From JBBSBL01 sp046330255 (GTDB taxonomy: Bacteria > Actinomycetota > Thermoleophilia > Solirubrobacterales > Solirubrobacteraceae): a stretch of 64,000 nt of DNA. The stretch is from contig JAXLTC010000002.1 of the NCBI GenBank assembly GCA_046330255.1, positions 186,001-250,000 on the forward strand. The letters run 5' to 3'. Made by a program: the position numbers and the translations under genes. Below, piece by piece: positions 1-8,613 of the stretch; position 1 is the first letter of the stretch; every line of letters begins with the position of its first letter. The notes under the pieces are model-generated. The model did not search any database. It was given only the letters and a program-made list of their open reading frames with translations, and was not told the origin of the DNA.

Positions 1-657
1 CATCCCGCCGCGTGCGAACCCCCACGCGCCTGGCGCGCCCGCGGCCTCACCCAGGTCGTGGAAGAAGGCGACGAACGAGGTGCCGGGGTCCTCGGGTCCC
101 GCGAGCGTCCCGATGAGGCCCTGCAGCGCGAACGGGACGCGGACCGGCTCGGACGGGATCCCGCCGAGCTCGCCGGCGACCGGGCCGTCGAGGATCTCGG
201 GGCCGACGGCCTCGAGCCAGCGCCCGCGATCGGCCGGCTCGAGCATCAGCGGCCGCGCCCGCGCCGCGGCGGCGTCACGGCGCTCGGCGAAGCGCCGGTA
301 GCCCTCGGCGTCGGCGACGCTCCAGTCGCGCGCGAGTTGGGCGACCGTGCGCTCGCGCGAGGACCAGGTCACCACGCGGCGCCCGTCCGGCTGGGGAGCG
401 AACAGGTAGGGCTCGTGCACGTCCACGGCCAGCCCGTGGGCGGCCAGGTCGAGATCGCGAACGATCTCGGGCCGAAGCAGCGAGAGCGTGTAGGCGCCCG
501 GGGAGGCCCGCACGCCGGGCCACAGCTCCTCTGTCACGCAGGCGCCGCCGGCGATCTCACGGCGCTCCAGGACCTCCACCGAGAGCCCGGCCCGCGCCAG
601 GTACGCCGCGGCGACCAGGCCGTTGTGGCCCGCGCCGATCACGACCGCGTCGAGCAT
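1..657 (-). CDS. FAD-dependent phytoene desaturase-like oxidoreductase (3' end outside window)
   Basis: The first 219 codons are visible and the C-terminus lies beyond the left edge. The protein opens at ATG (657) with a Rossmann dinucleotide-binding motif (VIGAGHNGLVAAAYLARAG, residues about 6-24), then an acidic residue at the end of the second strand (VEVLERR) and a GGA motif. This pattern is typical of the phytoene dehydrogenase/PYROXD2 branch of FAD amine-oxidase-like enzymes. The family oxidises or isomerises isoprenoid or other hydrophobic substrates. The substrate here cannot be told, because the substrate-binding and C-terminal FAD-binding parts are missing. The gene follows prmA by about 26 nt on the same strand, so it may be co-transcribed with it. 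No carotenoid genes are seen next to it, so a role in pigment synthesis is not supported. Confidence 0.8.
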   Translation of the reverse strand, partial: MLDAVVIGAGHNGLVAAAYLARAGLSVEVLERREIAGGACVTEELWPGVRASPGAYTLSLLRPEIVRDLDLAAHGLAVDVHEPYLFAPQPDGRRVVTWSSRERTVAQLARDWSVADAEGYRRFAERRDAAAARARPLMLEPADRGRWLEAVGPEILDGPVAGELGGIPSEPVRVPFALQGLIGTLAGPEDPGTSFVAFFHDLGEAAGAPGAWGFARGGM

Positions 658-683
658 CACGGCAATCTAGCCCGCGGTGCGGG

Positions 684-1487
684 TCATCCCGCCTCGAGCA
701 GCAGCGCCGCCCAGCCGTCCGCATGGCGCCGGTCGACCTCGCGCATCCCGCGGGCCGCGAAGGCGGCCGAGCACGCGCCGGCCTCGCGCTCGAGCAGACC
801 GCTCGTGACGAGCCGTCGCGGCGGCTCGGAGAGCCGGCCGGCGAGCTCCTCCAGCAGCGGCCACAGCAGGTTCGCGAGCACGGTTGGCGCCGCCGGCAGC
901 GGGTCGCGGCGCAGGTCGAGCCGGCGCGCGGCGAGCGCCACGCCGTTGACGGCCGCGTTGGCGCGAGTCGCCTCGATGGCGAGCGGGTCGTGGTCGACGG
1001 CCTCGACCGGCCCGAAGCCGAGCCGAGCCGCCGCGATCGCCAGCACGCCCGACCCGCAGCCGAGGTCGAGCAGCGGCCCACCCGCGGGCAGGCCGAGCAG
1101 CAGCTCCAGGCACAGCCGGGTGGTCGGGTGGGCGCCCGTGCCGAAAGCGCGCCCGGGGTCGATCACGAGGTCGACCGGCTCGCCGCCCGCCGGCTCCCAG
1201 GGCGGGCGAACCCGCAGGCGGCACTCCAGCACCAGCGGGCGATGGAACTCCCGCCAGCGCTCGGCCCAGTCGTCCGCGACCTCGGTCGTGGAGACATCCA
1301 CCAGCCCGGACCCGGCAGCCGCCCGCAGGGCGGGCAGCGAGGGGAGCTCGCCGGGCGGCCCGTAGACCGCGTACTCGACCCGCTCGCCGAGGTCGACCTC
1401 CTCGACGCCCGACGGCGCCAGCTCCAGCAGCTCCGCCAGCGCCACCTCCGCCCGCTCGCGCGGGACGCGCACCGCCAGCCGGATCAC
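684..1487 (-). CDS. prmA: Ribosomal protein L11 methyltransferase
   Basis: 267 aa from a GTG start. PrmA transfers methyl groups from S-adenosylmethionine to ribosomal protein L11. The C-terminal half carries the class I methyltransferase fold: FGTGAHPTT just before motif I, LLDLGCGSGVLAIAAARLG as motif I, an acidic residue after the second strand (AVDHDP), and ANLLWP, which corresponds to the family's N-(I/L)-L-x catalytic loop. The N-terminal 90 residues match the small substrate-recognition domain in size but are divergent. It lies 13 nt downstream of dnaJ, and hrcA-dnaJ-prmA is a widespread gene order, which supports the name. The length is slightly below the usual 290 aa. Confidence 0.93.
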   Translation of the reverse strand: MIRLAVRVPRERAEVALAELLELAPSGVEEVDLGERVEYAVYGPPGELPSLPALRAAAGSGLVDVSTTEVADDWAERWREFHRPLVLECRLRVRPPWEPAGGEPVDLVIDPGRAFGTGAHPTTRLCLELLLGLPAGGPLLDLGCGSGVLAIAAARLGFGPVEAVDHDPLAIEATRANAAVNGVALAARRLDLRRDPLPAAPTVLANLLWPLLEELAGRLSEPPRRLVTSGLLEREAGACSAAFAARGMREVDRRHADGWAALLLEAG

Positions 1488-1500
1488 GACGGCCCGGCGC

Positions 1501-2616
1501 TCACCCGCCGAGCGCGCGGCGCAGCTTGGCGACCAGGCCCTCGTCGGAGCGCAGGTTGTCCGGCGTGATGCTCTCCGCGAGGCTCTCCAGCAGCTCGCGC
1601 TGCTCGCCCGAGAGCCGGCGCGGGATCACGACGTTGACGACGACGCGGAGGTTGCCCCGCCTGCCGCCCCGCAGCGAGGGCATCCCGCGCCCGCGGAGCG
1701 TGAGCACCTCGCCGGGCTGCGTCCCCGCCGGGACCTCGACGTCCGCGGGGCCGTCGAGCGAGGGGGCCTGCAGCGTCGCGCCGAGCGCCGCGAGGGGCGC
1801 GGGCACGTCGAGGGCCGTGACGAGGTCGTCGCCGTCGCGCACGAAGCGCTCGTCCTCGCCGACCCTGACGAGCACGTAGAGGTCGCCGGGGGGGCCGCCC
1901 CGCTCGCCCGCGTGGCCGCGCCCCTGAAGCCTGATCCGCTGGCCGTCCCTGATGCCGGCGGGGACCTCGACCGACACGGTCCGGCGCTCGACGGCCCGCC
2001 CCTGGCCGCGGCAGGCGCCGCACGGCTGGCTCGCCACGCGCCCGTCGCCTCCGCACCCGTCGCACGCGGCCGCGCGGACGACCTGGCCGAACGGCGTCCG
2101 GGCGACGGTGCGCACCTGCCCCGCGCCGCCGCAGCGCTCGCACGTCTCGATCGGCGTCCCGGGCTCGGCGCCGTTGCCGTGGCAGGCCTCGCACGTCGTG
2201 ACCGCGTCGAAGGAGGCCTCCACCGAGCGGCCCTCTGCGGCCTCCGCAAGCGTCACCTCCGCCGTGACGGCGACGTCGCCGCCCTGGAGGGGACCGCTCG
2301 CGCGCCCGCCGCCGAACACCCCGCCACCGCCGAAGAACGCGTCGAAGACGTCGGCGAACGAGAACGTGTCGAAGTTCGGCGCGTAGCCGCCGCTGCGCAG
2401 GCCGTCGTGCCCGAAGCGGTCGTATGTGGCGCGGCGCTCGGCGTCCGAGAGCACCTCGTAGGCCTCGGCGGCCTCCTTGAAGCGCTCCTCCGCGTCCGGG
2501 TCGTGGGCGTTGACGTCGGGATGCAACTCGCGCGCCAGGCGGCGGAAGGCCTTCTTGACCTCCACCTCCCCCGCGCCCCGGTCGACCCCCAGGACCTCGT
2601 AGTAGTCGCGCGGCAT
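1501..2616 (-). CDS. dnaJ: Chaperone protein DnaJ (Hsp40)
   Basis: 371 aa co-chaperone that stimulates DnaK ATPase activity and delivers unfolded clients in the cytoplasm. The J domain (residues about 4-70) has the invariant HPD at 32-34. A short Gly/Phe-rich linker follows (FFGGGGVFGGGR). Next come four CxxCxGxG zinc-binding repeats starting near residues 142, 159, 185 and 199, then the C-terminal substrate-binding beta domains. Length and domain order are those of a full type I DnaJ. It starts 4 nt after the hrcA stop, so the two are surely co-transcribed, placing DnaJ in the HrcA autoregulated operon. No dnaK or grpE is in this window. Confidence 0.96.
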   Translation of the reverse strand: MPRDYYEVLGVDRGAGEVEVKKAFRRLARELHPDVNAHDPDAEERFKEAAEAYEVLSDAERRATYDRFGHDGLRSGGYAPNFDTFSFADVFDAFFGGGGVFGGGRASGPLQGGDVAVTAEVTLAEAAEGRSVEASFDAVTTCEACHGNGAEPGTPIETCERCGGAGQVRTVARTPFGQVVRAAACDGCGGDGRVASQPCGACRGQGRAVERRTVSVEVPAGIRDGQRIRLQGRGHAGERGGPPGDLYVLVRVGEDERFVRDGDDLVTALDVPAPLAALGATLQAPSLDGPADVEVPAGTQPGEVLTLRGRGMPSLRGGRRGNLRVVVNVVIPRRLSGEQRELLESLAESITPDNLRSDEGLVAKLRRALGG

Positions 2617-2620
2617 CCGA

Positions 2621-3634
2621 TCAGGTCTCGTAGACGTCCTCGACGAAGCGCGAGAGCGCCACCGACGCCTCCCGCACCGAGCGGATCGCGTGGCCGTAGT
2701 CCATGCGTACCGGCCCGAGAACCGACACCGCGCCCAGCCGCTGCTGCGGCAGCCCGTAGCTCGCGGCCACGAGCGCGAGCGAGCGCAGCGCCGGGGTCTC
2801 GTTCTCGCTGCCGATCCGCACCACCACGTCCCGCTCGCCGAGCGAGGCGCGCAGGATCCCCAGCAGCGTGACGCGCCGCTCGAGCACCTCCATCACCGAG
2901 TTGATCTCGGAGAGGTCCTGCATGCGCTCCTCGGCCAGCAGCCGCGCCGCGCCCTCGACGTACAGAGTGTCCCCGGCGGTCGCCTCCAGCGCCGTGAACG
3001 CGGGCGCGAGCGTGTCGAGGAAGCCCTGCTCGGCCGCGCCCAGGGTCGGGTCGTGCAGGCGCCCGTGGAGCATGCGCGCGCCGAGCCCGAGGCCGACCAG
3101 GCGCTCGTTCAGGTAGCTGGAGGCCCAGTCCGCGAGGCCGGAATCGACCGGCTCGTCGAACGCGAAGACGCGCTTGGTGACGCCGCCGGTCGAGGTGATC
3201 ACCACCACCATCAGCACGCGCGGCTGGAGCGGAAGCACCTCGACGTGGCGGATCGTCGAGGTCTCGAGCGGGGGCGAGGAGACCATCGCCAGCAGGTCGG
3301 TGACCTCCGAAAGCGTCTCGCTGGTGACGCGCATCGCCTCGTCCACCTCGCGACGCGCCAGCGTGAGCGCGAGTCCCCTGCCCTCCGGGATCGGGGCGGC
3401 CGGGAGCAGGCGATCCACGAAGTAGCGGTAACCGGCGTCCGTCGGGACGCGGCCGGCCGAGGTGTGCGGATGCGCGAGCAGCCCCTCGTCCTCCAGCACG
3501 GCGAGCTCCGCGCGCACCGTCGAGGGTCCCCACTCGACGCTCTCCGCGAGGTGCTTGGAGCCCACCGGGACGCCGTCATCGAGGTAGTCCTCGATGACCA
3601 GTCGCAGCAGCAGCTCCTGGCGGGGGGTCGGCAC
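2621..3634 (-). CDS. hrcA: Heat-inducible transcription repressor HrcA
   Basis: 337 aa repressor of class I heat-shock genes. The N-terminus holds a winged-helix DNA-binding domain (residues about 1-75, RQELLLRLVIEDYLDDGVPVGS). The remainder is the GAF-like dimerisation and inserted regulatory domain (for example LLAMVSSPPLETSTIRHVEV and VRIGSENETPALRSLALVAASY). The start is GTG at 3634. A -10-like TAGAAT (3641-3646, read on the minus strand) sits about 7 nt upstream, so the mRNA is probably leaderless. I could not find a CIRCE inverted repeat (TTAGCACTC-N9-GAGTGCTAA) upstream, so self-repression through the standard operator is not supported. Confidence 0.95.
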   Translation of the reverse strand: MPTPRQELLLRLVIEDYLDDGVPVGSKHLAESVEWGPSTVRAELAVLEDEGLLAHPHTSAGRVPTDAGYRYFVDRLLPAAPIPEGRGLALTLARREVDEAMRVTSETLSEVTDLLAMVSSPPLETSTIRHVEVLPLQPRVLMVVVITSTGGVTKRVFAFDEPVDSGLADWASSYLNERLVGLGLGARMLHGRLHDPTLGAAEQGFLDTLAPAFTALEATAGDTLYVEGAARLLAEERMQDLSEINSVMEVLERRVTLLGILRASLGERDVVVRIGSENETPALRSLALVAASYGLPQQRLGAVSVLGPVRMDYGHAIRSVREASVALSRFVEDVYET

Positions 3635-3640
3635 AGCCCG

Positions 3641-3646
3641 ATTCTA
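3641..3646 (-). promoter_or_regulatory. -10 box of the hrcA-dnaJ-prmA operon
   Basis: TAGAAT on the minus strand, ending 6 bases before the GTG of hrcA. The expected transcription start coincides with the start codon, implying a leaderless message, which is common in actinobacteria. No convincing -35 is visible in the GC-rich upstream DNA. Confidence 0.5.
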
Positions 3647-3705
3647 GGAGCGAAGGCCCGCGGCCCGGCGCGTCCGGCGGCGGTGGGCCGCCATCGCACC
3701 CGCGC

Positions 3706-4098
3706 TCAGCTCGTCGCGATCTCCGCGACCACGTTGCGCACGATCCCGCTCCCGGCCTGCACGGCCTCGGCCTCGACGGTGGCGATCCCGCCGTCGACGG
3801 CCTTCACCTCGCCCGAGACGACGATCTCCTGCTCGAGCACGCCCATGCCGCGGAACTGCACCTCCAGCCGGCGCAGGGACTCCGGTCCTCCGCCGGCGTC
3901 GGTCATCGCGCGGGCGACCTGGGCCATCGACCACAGCCCGTGCAGGATGCGCCCGGGAAGGCCGACCGCCTTCGCGAACCCCTCGTCGATGTGAATCGGG
4001 TTGAAGTCGCCCGAGGCGCCCGCGTAGCGGATCGTGACGAACGCGTCCGGCGTGACGTGCAGCTCCGGGATCGGCTCTCCGGCTTGCAGCTCGGCCAT
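3706..4098 (-). CDS. MaoC-family hydratase, HadB-like
   Basis: 130 aa single hotdog-fold protein. The hydratase-2 signature is clear: YAGASGDFNPIHIDEGFAK, with the catalytic Asp and His pair expected at D-x-N-P-I-H, followed by GRILHGLWSMA. Such proteins hydrate or dehydrate 2-enoyl/3-hydroxyacyl thioesters. Its start lies 2 nt after the stop of another MaoC-type gene (4101-4541). Adjacent pairs of this kind form HadAB/HadBC-type heterodimers in actinobacterial fatty-acid elongation, where the B subunit supplies the catalytic residues. I infer a heterodimeric 3-hydroxyacyl dehydratase; the pathway (fatty-acid synthesis or a breakdown route) is not fixed by the context. Confidence 0.85.
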   Translation of the reverse strand: MAELQAGEPIPELHVTPDAFVTIRYAGASGDFNPIHIDEGFAKAVGLPGRILHGLWSMAQVARAMTDAGGGPESLRRLEVQFRGMGVLEQEIVVSGEVKAVDGGIATVEAEAVQAGSGIVRNVVAEIATS

Positions 4099-4100
4099 CG

Positions 4101-4541
4101 TCAGACTCCCCTCACGATGTTGGTCCAGGTTCCGGTGGCGACCGTCTCGCCGCGCTGGTTGACCGAGGTGGACTCGAAGACGTAGAACCCCATGCCGCCC
4201 CGCTCGGAGATGTCCTTCACCGTCGCCGTGGTCGTGATCTCGTCGCCCGCCACGACGGGCGGCCCCCAGTCGAACGCCTGCCCGCCGTGGACCATCATCG
4301 GGAAGTTGATGCCGACGTCGGGGTCGAAGATCCCGGGCGCGACCGCGCGCCCCGCGTAGACGACCGCGAACATCGGCGGCGCCACGACGTCGGCGTAGCC
4401 CGCGGCGCGCGCCGCCTCGACGTCGCTGTAGAGCGGGTCGGTCTCGCCGACCGCGGAGGCGTACTCGCGGACCTTCTCGCGCCCGACCGCGTAGACGACG
4501 GGCGGGTAGGTGCGGCCGACTGCATCGGTCTTGACGGGCAA
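4101..4541 (-). CDS. MaoC dehydratase N-terminal-domain protein, HadA/HadC-like
   Basis: 146 aa hotdog protein of the type that partners a catalytic MaoC subunit. It shows the HadA/FAS1-like pattern (VVYAVGREKVREYASAVGE near the N-terminus, then PPMFAVVY, and a late GDEITTTATVKDISERGG), and it lacks the D-x-N-P-I-H catalytic motif present in the downstream gene. The start is TTG at 4541, supported by a GAGGAG Shine-Dalgarno about 6 nt upstream. The next gene begins 2 nt after the stop, so the two are translated together. The upstream spacer carries two repeat-like elements (4591-4616 and 4650-4695). Confidence 0.83.
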   Translation of the reverse strand: MPVKTDAVGRTYPPVVYAVGREKVREYASAVGETDPLYSDVEAARAAGYADVVAPPMFAVVYAGRAVAPGIFDPDVGINFPMMVHGGQAFDWGPPVVAGDEITTTATVKDISERGGMGFYVFESTSVNQRGETVATGTWTNIVRGV

Positions 4542-4590
4542 GCGTGCTCCTCTGCGTGGCGTGGGCGCGACGGGACGCTATCGCTCCGGG

Positions 4591-4616
4591 GCACGGACGG
4601 CGGCGACGAAGGGGGC
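4591..4616 (-). repeat. Single arm of intergenic repeat family R1 (weak copy)
   Basis: The plus strand reads GGACGGCGGCGACGAAGG at its core, close to the arm at 47821-47850 (GAACGGCGGCAATGAAGG). It sits in the spacer upstream of the MaoC pair. No matching opposite arm is seen nearby, so this may be a solo remnant or a chance GC-rich match. Confidence 0.35.
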
Positions 4617-4649
4617 GCGCAGCAACCTCGCGAGCCGGCGGGCGACCAA

Positions 4650-4695
4650 GCGCGTCGATCCGACCCCCTGTGAGGGGGTCTGGCTGACCCGGTGG
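4650..4695 (+). repeat. Hairpin element H1, copy 1 (TGTGA loop)
   Basis: A 7-bp perfect stem GACCCCC/GGGGGTC (4662-4668 and 4674-4680) closes the loop TGTGA. It is preceded by GCGCGTC and followed by CTGACCCGGTGG. A second element at 47480-47525 has the same loop and similar flanks but a different stem. It lies 40 nt beyond the stop of the minus-strand SDR gene and could also act as its terminator, but there is no T-tract. Confidence 0.5.
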
Positions 4696-4719
4696 GGTCG
4701 TGAGCCCGCACCGCCGCGA

Positions 4720-5517
4720 TCAGACGATCGACTGGATCGTCCCGCCGTCGACCGACCACGCGGCCCCGACGACGTTCGCCGCCTGCTCGGAGCACAGGAA
4801 CGCGATCACGGCCGCGATCTCCTCGGGCGTCCCCATCGCGCCGCGCGGGACCTTCGCGGCGGCGGCGGCCAGCGCCTCCTCGGCGCCGATCCCGCGCGCC
4901 GCGGCCTGCTGGTCGGCGAGCCCGCCCGGCTCGGTCCACAGCGGCGAGGCGACCACGCCCGGAGCGACCGCGTTCACGCACACCCCCCGCCCCGCGTAGT
5001 GGTCGGCGAACGCCCGCGAGAGCGATAGCTGCCCCGCCTTGGCGACCGAGTAGGCGGCGTTGGAGGCCGACGGCCGCTTGCCGGATGAGGAGCAGACGTT
5101 GACGACCCTTCCCCAGCCCCGCTCCGCCATCGCCGGGCAGGCGCCGCGCATCAGCCGCATCGGCGCCATCACCGAGAGCTCCCACTGCGCGCGCCACTCG
5201 TCCTCGGTGAGGTCGTCCAGCGCACGAACCGCACTCGTTCCGGCGTTGTTGACGAGCACCTCCGGCGGGCCGAACGCCTCGCGCGCCACCTCGAGGACGT
5301 GCCCGGCGCCGTCCGGATCCGCGAGGTCGGCGGCCACGACCACCGCCTCCCCTCCGGCCGTGCACACCTCCTTCGCCGCCTCCTCCAGCGCCACCTCGTC
5401 GCGGCCGTGGACCACCACCCGCGCGCCCTCGGCCCCGAGCGCCTCGGCCGTCGCACGGCCGATCCCGCGCGAGGCGCCGGTGACGAGGCAGGCGCGCCCG
5501 CGCAGGCCGAGGTCCAT
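4720..5517 (-). CDS. SDR-family NAD(P)-dependent oxidoreductase
   Basis: 265 aa classical short-chain dehydrogenase/reductase. The cofactor motif TGASRGIG is at residues 13-20, NNAG marks the fourth strand, and the catalytic Ser is in VCSSSGKRPSASNAAYSVAKAG with Tyr and Lys spaced as Y-x3-K. The C-terminus ends with the usual AANVVGAAWSVDGG segment of FabG-like enzymes. FabG-like members reduce 3-oxoacyl thioesters, but many SDRs of this shape act on other alcohols or ketones. The nearby MaoC pair makes an acyl-chain role possible, though it is not proved because the spacer between them is 178 nt and holds repeats. It is divergent from the regulator at 5642. Confidence 0.88.
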   Translation of the reverse strand: MDLGLRGRACLVTGASRGIGRATAEALGAEGARVVVHGRDEVALEEAAKEVCTAGGEAVVVAADLADPDGAGHVLEVAREAFGPPEVLVNNAGTSAVRALDDLTEDEWRAQWELSVMAPMRLMRGACPAMAERGWGRVVNVCSSSGKRPSASNAAYSVAKAGQLSLSRAFADHYAGRGVCVNAVAPGVVASPLWTEPGGLADQQAAARGIGAEEALAAAAAKVPRGAMGTPEEIAAVIAFLCSEQAANVVGAAWSVDGGTIQSIV

Positions 5518-5615
5518 GGGCGCGATTCTTCCAGCGCGCGCCGACGGCGCCGCGACGGCCGGCGATCCCCAGGGCGCAATCCCGCCGAACCGCGCGACAG
5601 CGACGAACCCTCCCC

Positions 5616-5643
5616 AAGATATCGTGTGATATCTTCACGATAT
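5616..5643. promoter_or_regulatory. Triple half-site operator overlapping a start codon
   Basis: AT-rich island in GC-rich DNA. AAGATATC (5616-5623) and GATATCTT (5628-5635) form a perfect 8-bp inverted repeat around GTGT. ATATCGTG (5619-5626) and CACGATAT (5636-5643) form a second, overlapping inverted repeat. The right-most half-site overlaps the ATG (5642) of the DNA-binding protein gene, so binding there should block expression. Autoregulation is inferred. Confidence 0.6.
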
Positions 5644-6037
5644 GCCATCCGAACCCGCTCGCCCCCTGTACGTCCGCCTCCCCTCCCGCGCCGCCGACGC
5701 GCTCGACTCCGCCGCGCGCGAGTCCGGCCGCTCCAAGCGCGACCTGGTCACCGAGCTGGTGACCCGGCTGCTGCCGCCGCCCCCGCCGGGGCCGCCCGGC
5801 GCCGAGAGCCGGGTGGTCGTCGAGCTGCCCGGCGACGGCCTCACGGTCGGGCGCGCCGAGACCCGCCCCGCCGAGCAGCCCGAGGTGCTCGACGCCCCCG
5901 CGGCCGCCCGGCTGCTGCAGGTGCCCGAGGCCGACGTCGCGGCGCTCGCCGACGCCGGCGAGCTGCCCGGGCGCAGGGTCGGCGGCGCGTGGCGCTTCTC
6001 GCGCCGGGCGCTGCTGGAGTGGCTGGGCGGCGCCTGA
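5642..6037 (+). CDS. Small regulator: ribbon-helix-helix plus excisionase-type HTH
   Basis: 131 aa with two candidate DNA-binding parts. Residues about 8-45 (YVRLPSRAADALDSAARESG, then SKRDLVTELVTRLL) resemble a CopG/Arc ribbon-helix-helix: a short strand followed by two helices. After a Pro-rich linker and a beta-like stretch, residues about 80-131 (LDAPAAARLLQVPEADVAAL through GGAWRFSRRALLEWL) match the helix-turn-helix-17/excisionase pattern of MerR-like small binders. The start codon lies inside a palindromic AT-rich operator, which suggests autoregulation. The gene is divergent from the SDR gene, so it may control that gene as well. No partner integrase or toxin is adjacent. The two-domain reading is from pattern only. 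Confidence 0.65.
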   Translation: MPSEPARPLYVRLPSRAADALDSAARESGRSKRDLVTELVTRLLPPPPPGPPGAESRVVVELPGDGLTVGRAETRPAEQPEVLDAPAAARLLQVPEADVAALADAGELPGRRVGGAWRFSRRALLEWLGGA

Positions 6038-6118
6038 CGCCGGCCGGTCGCTCTCGCGCGCGCGGAACTCGCCGGGCCGCGCAGCCGTCATATTCCGGGG
6101 GATCGGCGGTTCGCGGAT

Positions 6119-6171
6119 CCAACCCGTCCCGGCTGACACCGGTCCTGCGGGTATAGCCTGGGACGGGTTGG
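6119..6171. terminator. 12-bp inverted repeat between convergent genes
   Basis: CCAACCCGTCCC (6119-6130) and GGGACGGGTTGG (6160-6171) are perfectly complementary around a 29-nt loop. It lies about 80 nt after the plus-strand regulator and about 110 nt after the lepA stop, so a bidirectional terminator is the simplest reading. There is no T-tract, and the loop is long. The remaining spacer (6038-6283) holds only GC-rich runs. Confidence 0.4.
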
Positions 6172-6283
6172 CCGGAGGCCCCGCGGGGACACCCCTGCCG
6201 GCCGGCCGGCCCGCGCGCCGCGGCTCAGCCGCTCCGCATCGTGCGCGCTTTCGTTGCCCGCCGCGACAGGCCCGCGACGCCCC

Positions 6284-8095
<1,812 letters not shown>

Positions 8096-8145
8096 CGGCG
8101 GCGACTGAGGATAGGCGGGACGGGGGCCCCGCCGCCGGACCCGCC

Positions 8146-8613
8146 TCAGCGTCCTGGGGCTTCGGAGCGGCCGGCGGCCACCCTGAACGCGGCCGGGAAG
8201 CGCTCGAGCCCGATCGCCTCGTAGAACTCGACCGCGCCCGGCGCGGAGAGCAGGTGCACGGGAGCGTCCGGCCCGGCCTCGCGGGCGGTGGCCCGGATCA
8301 GCGCGGCGCCGATCCCGCGGCGCTGGTGGGAGGAGCGCACGGCGAGGTCGGAGAGGTAGGTGCAGTAGGCGCGATCCGTGATCGAGCGCGCGAGCCCGAC
8401 CGCCAGCGCGCCGTCCCACGCGCTGACGAGCAGGTTCGACCCGGCCAGCATCCGCTCCATCCGCTCGCGGTCGCCGGCCGGGCGGCGCTCGGCCAGCGTG
8501 GAGGCGCGGTAGAGCTCGACGAAGTCGTCGAGGTCCAGGTCGTTACCCAGGCGGTAGGCGATGCCGGGCGTTGCGGGGTCGGGCTGCAGCGCTCGCCCCG
8601 CGCCGCCGCTCAC
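8146..8613 (-). CDS. GNAT-family N-acetyltransferase
   Basis: 155 aa. The start is taken as the GTG at 8613, which overlaps the stop of the upstream DnaC-like gene by 4 nt (GTGA). The acetyl-CoA-binding motif A is visible as LAVRSSHQRRGIGAALIRA (pattern Q/R-x-x-G-x-G/A), with the preceding beta strand AYCTYLSDLAV and the late motif AVEFYEAIGLERF. These are diagnostic of GNAT fold acetyltransferases. The C-terminal YEAIGLERFPAAF resembles small GNAT enzymes acting on amines or antibiotics, but the substrate cannot be named. It lies between the DnaC-like gene and lepA in one transcription unit. Confidence 0.85.
   Translation of the reverse strand: MSGGAGRALQPDPATPGIAYRLGNDLDLDDFVELYRASTLAERRPAGDRERMERMLAGSNLLVSAWDGALAVGLARSITDRAYCTYLSDLAVRSSHQRRGIGAALIRATAREAGPDAPVHLLSAPGAVEFYEAIGLERFPAAFRVAAGRSEAPGR

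Noticed and set aside
58..1365. 435-codon plus-strand frame opposite the FAD oxidoreductase and prmA genes
   Set aside because: It is a shadow of two clear minus-strand genes. The product is Arg/Ala/Gly-rich low complexity with no fold pattern, as expected from high GC.
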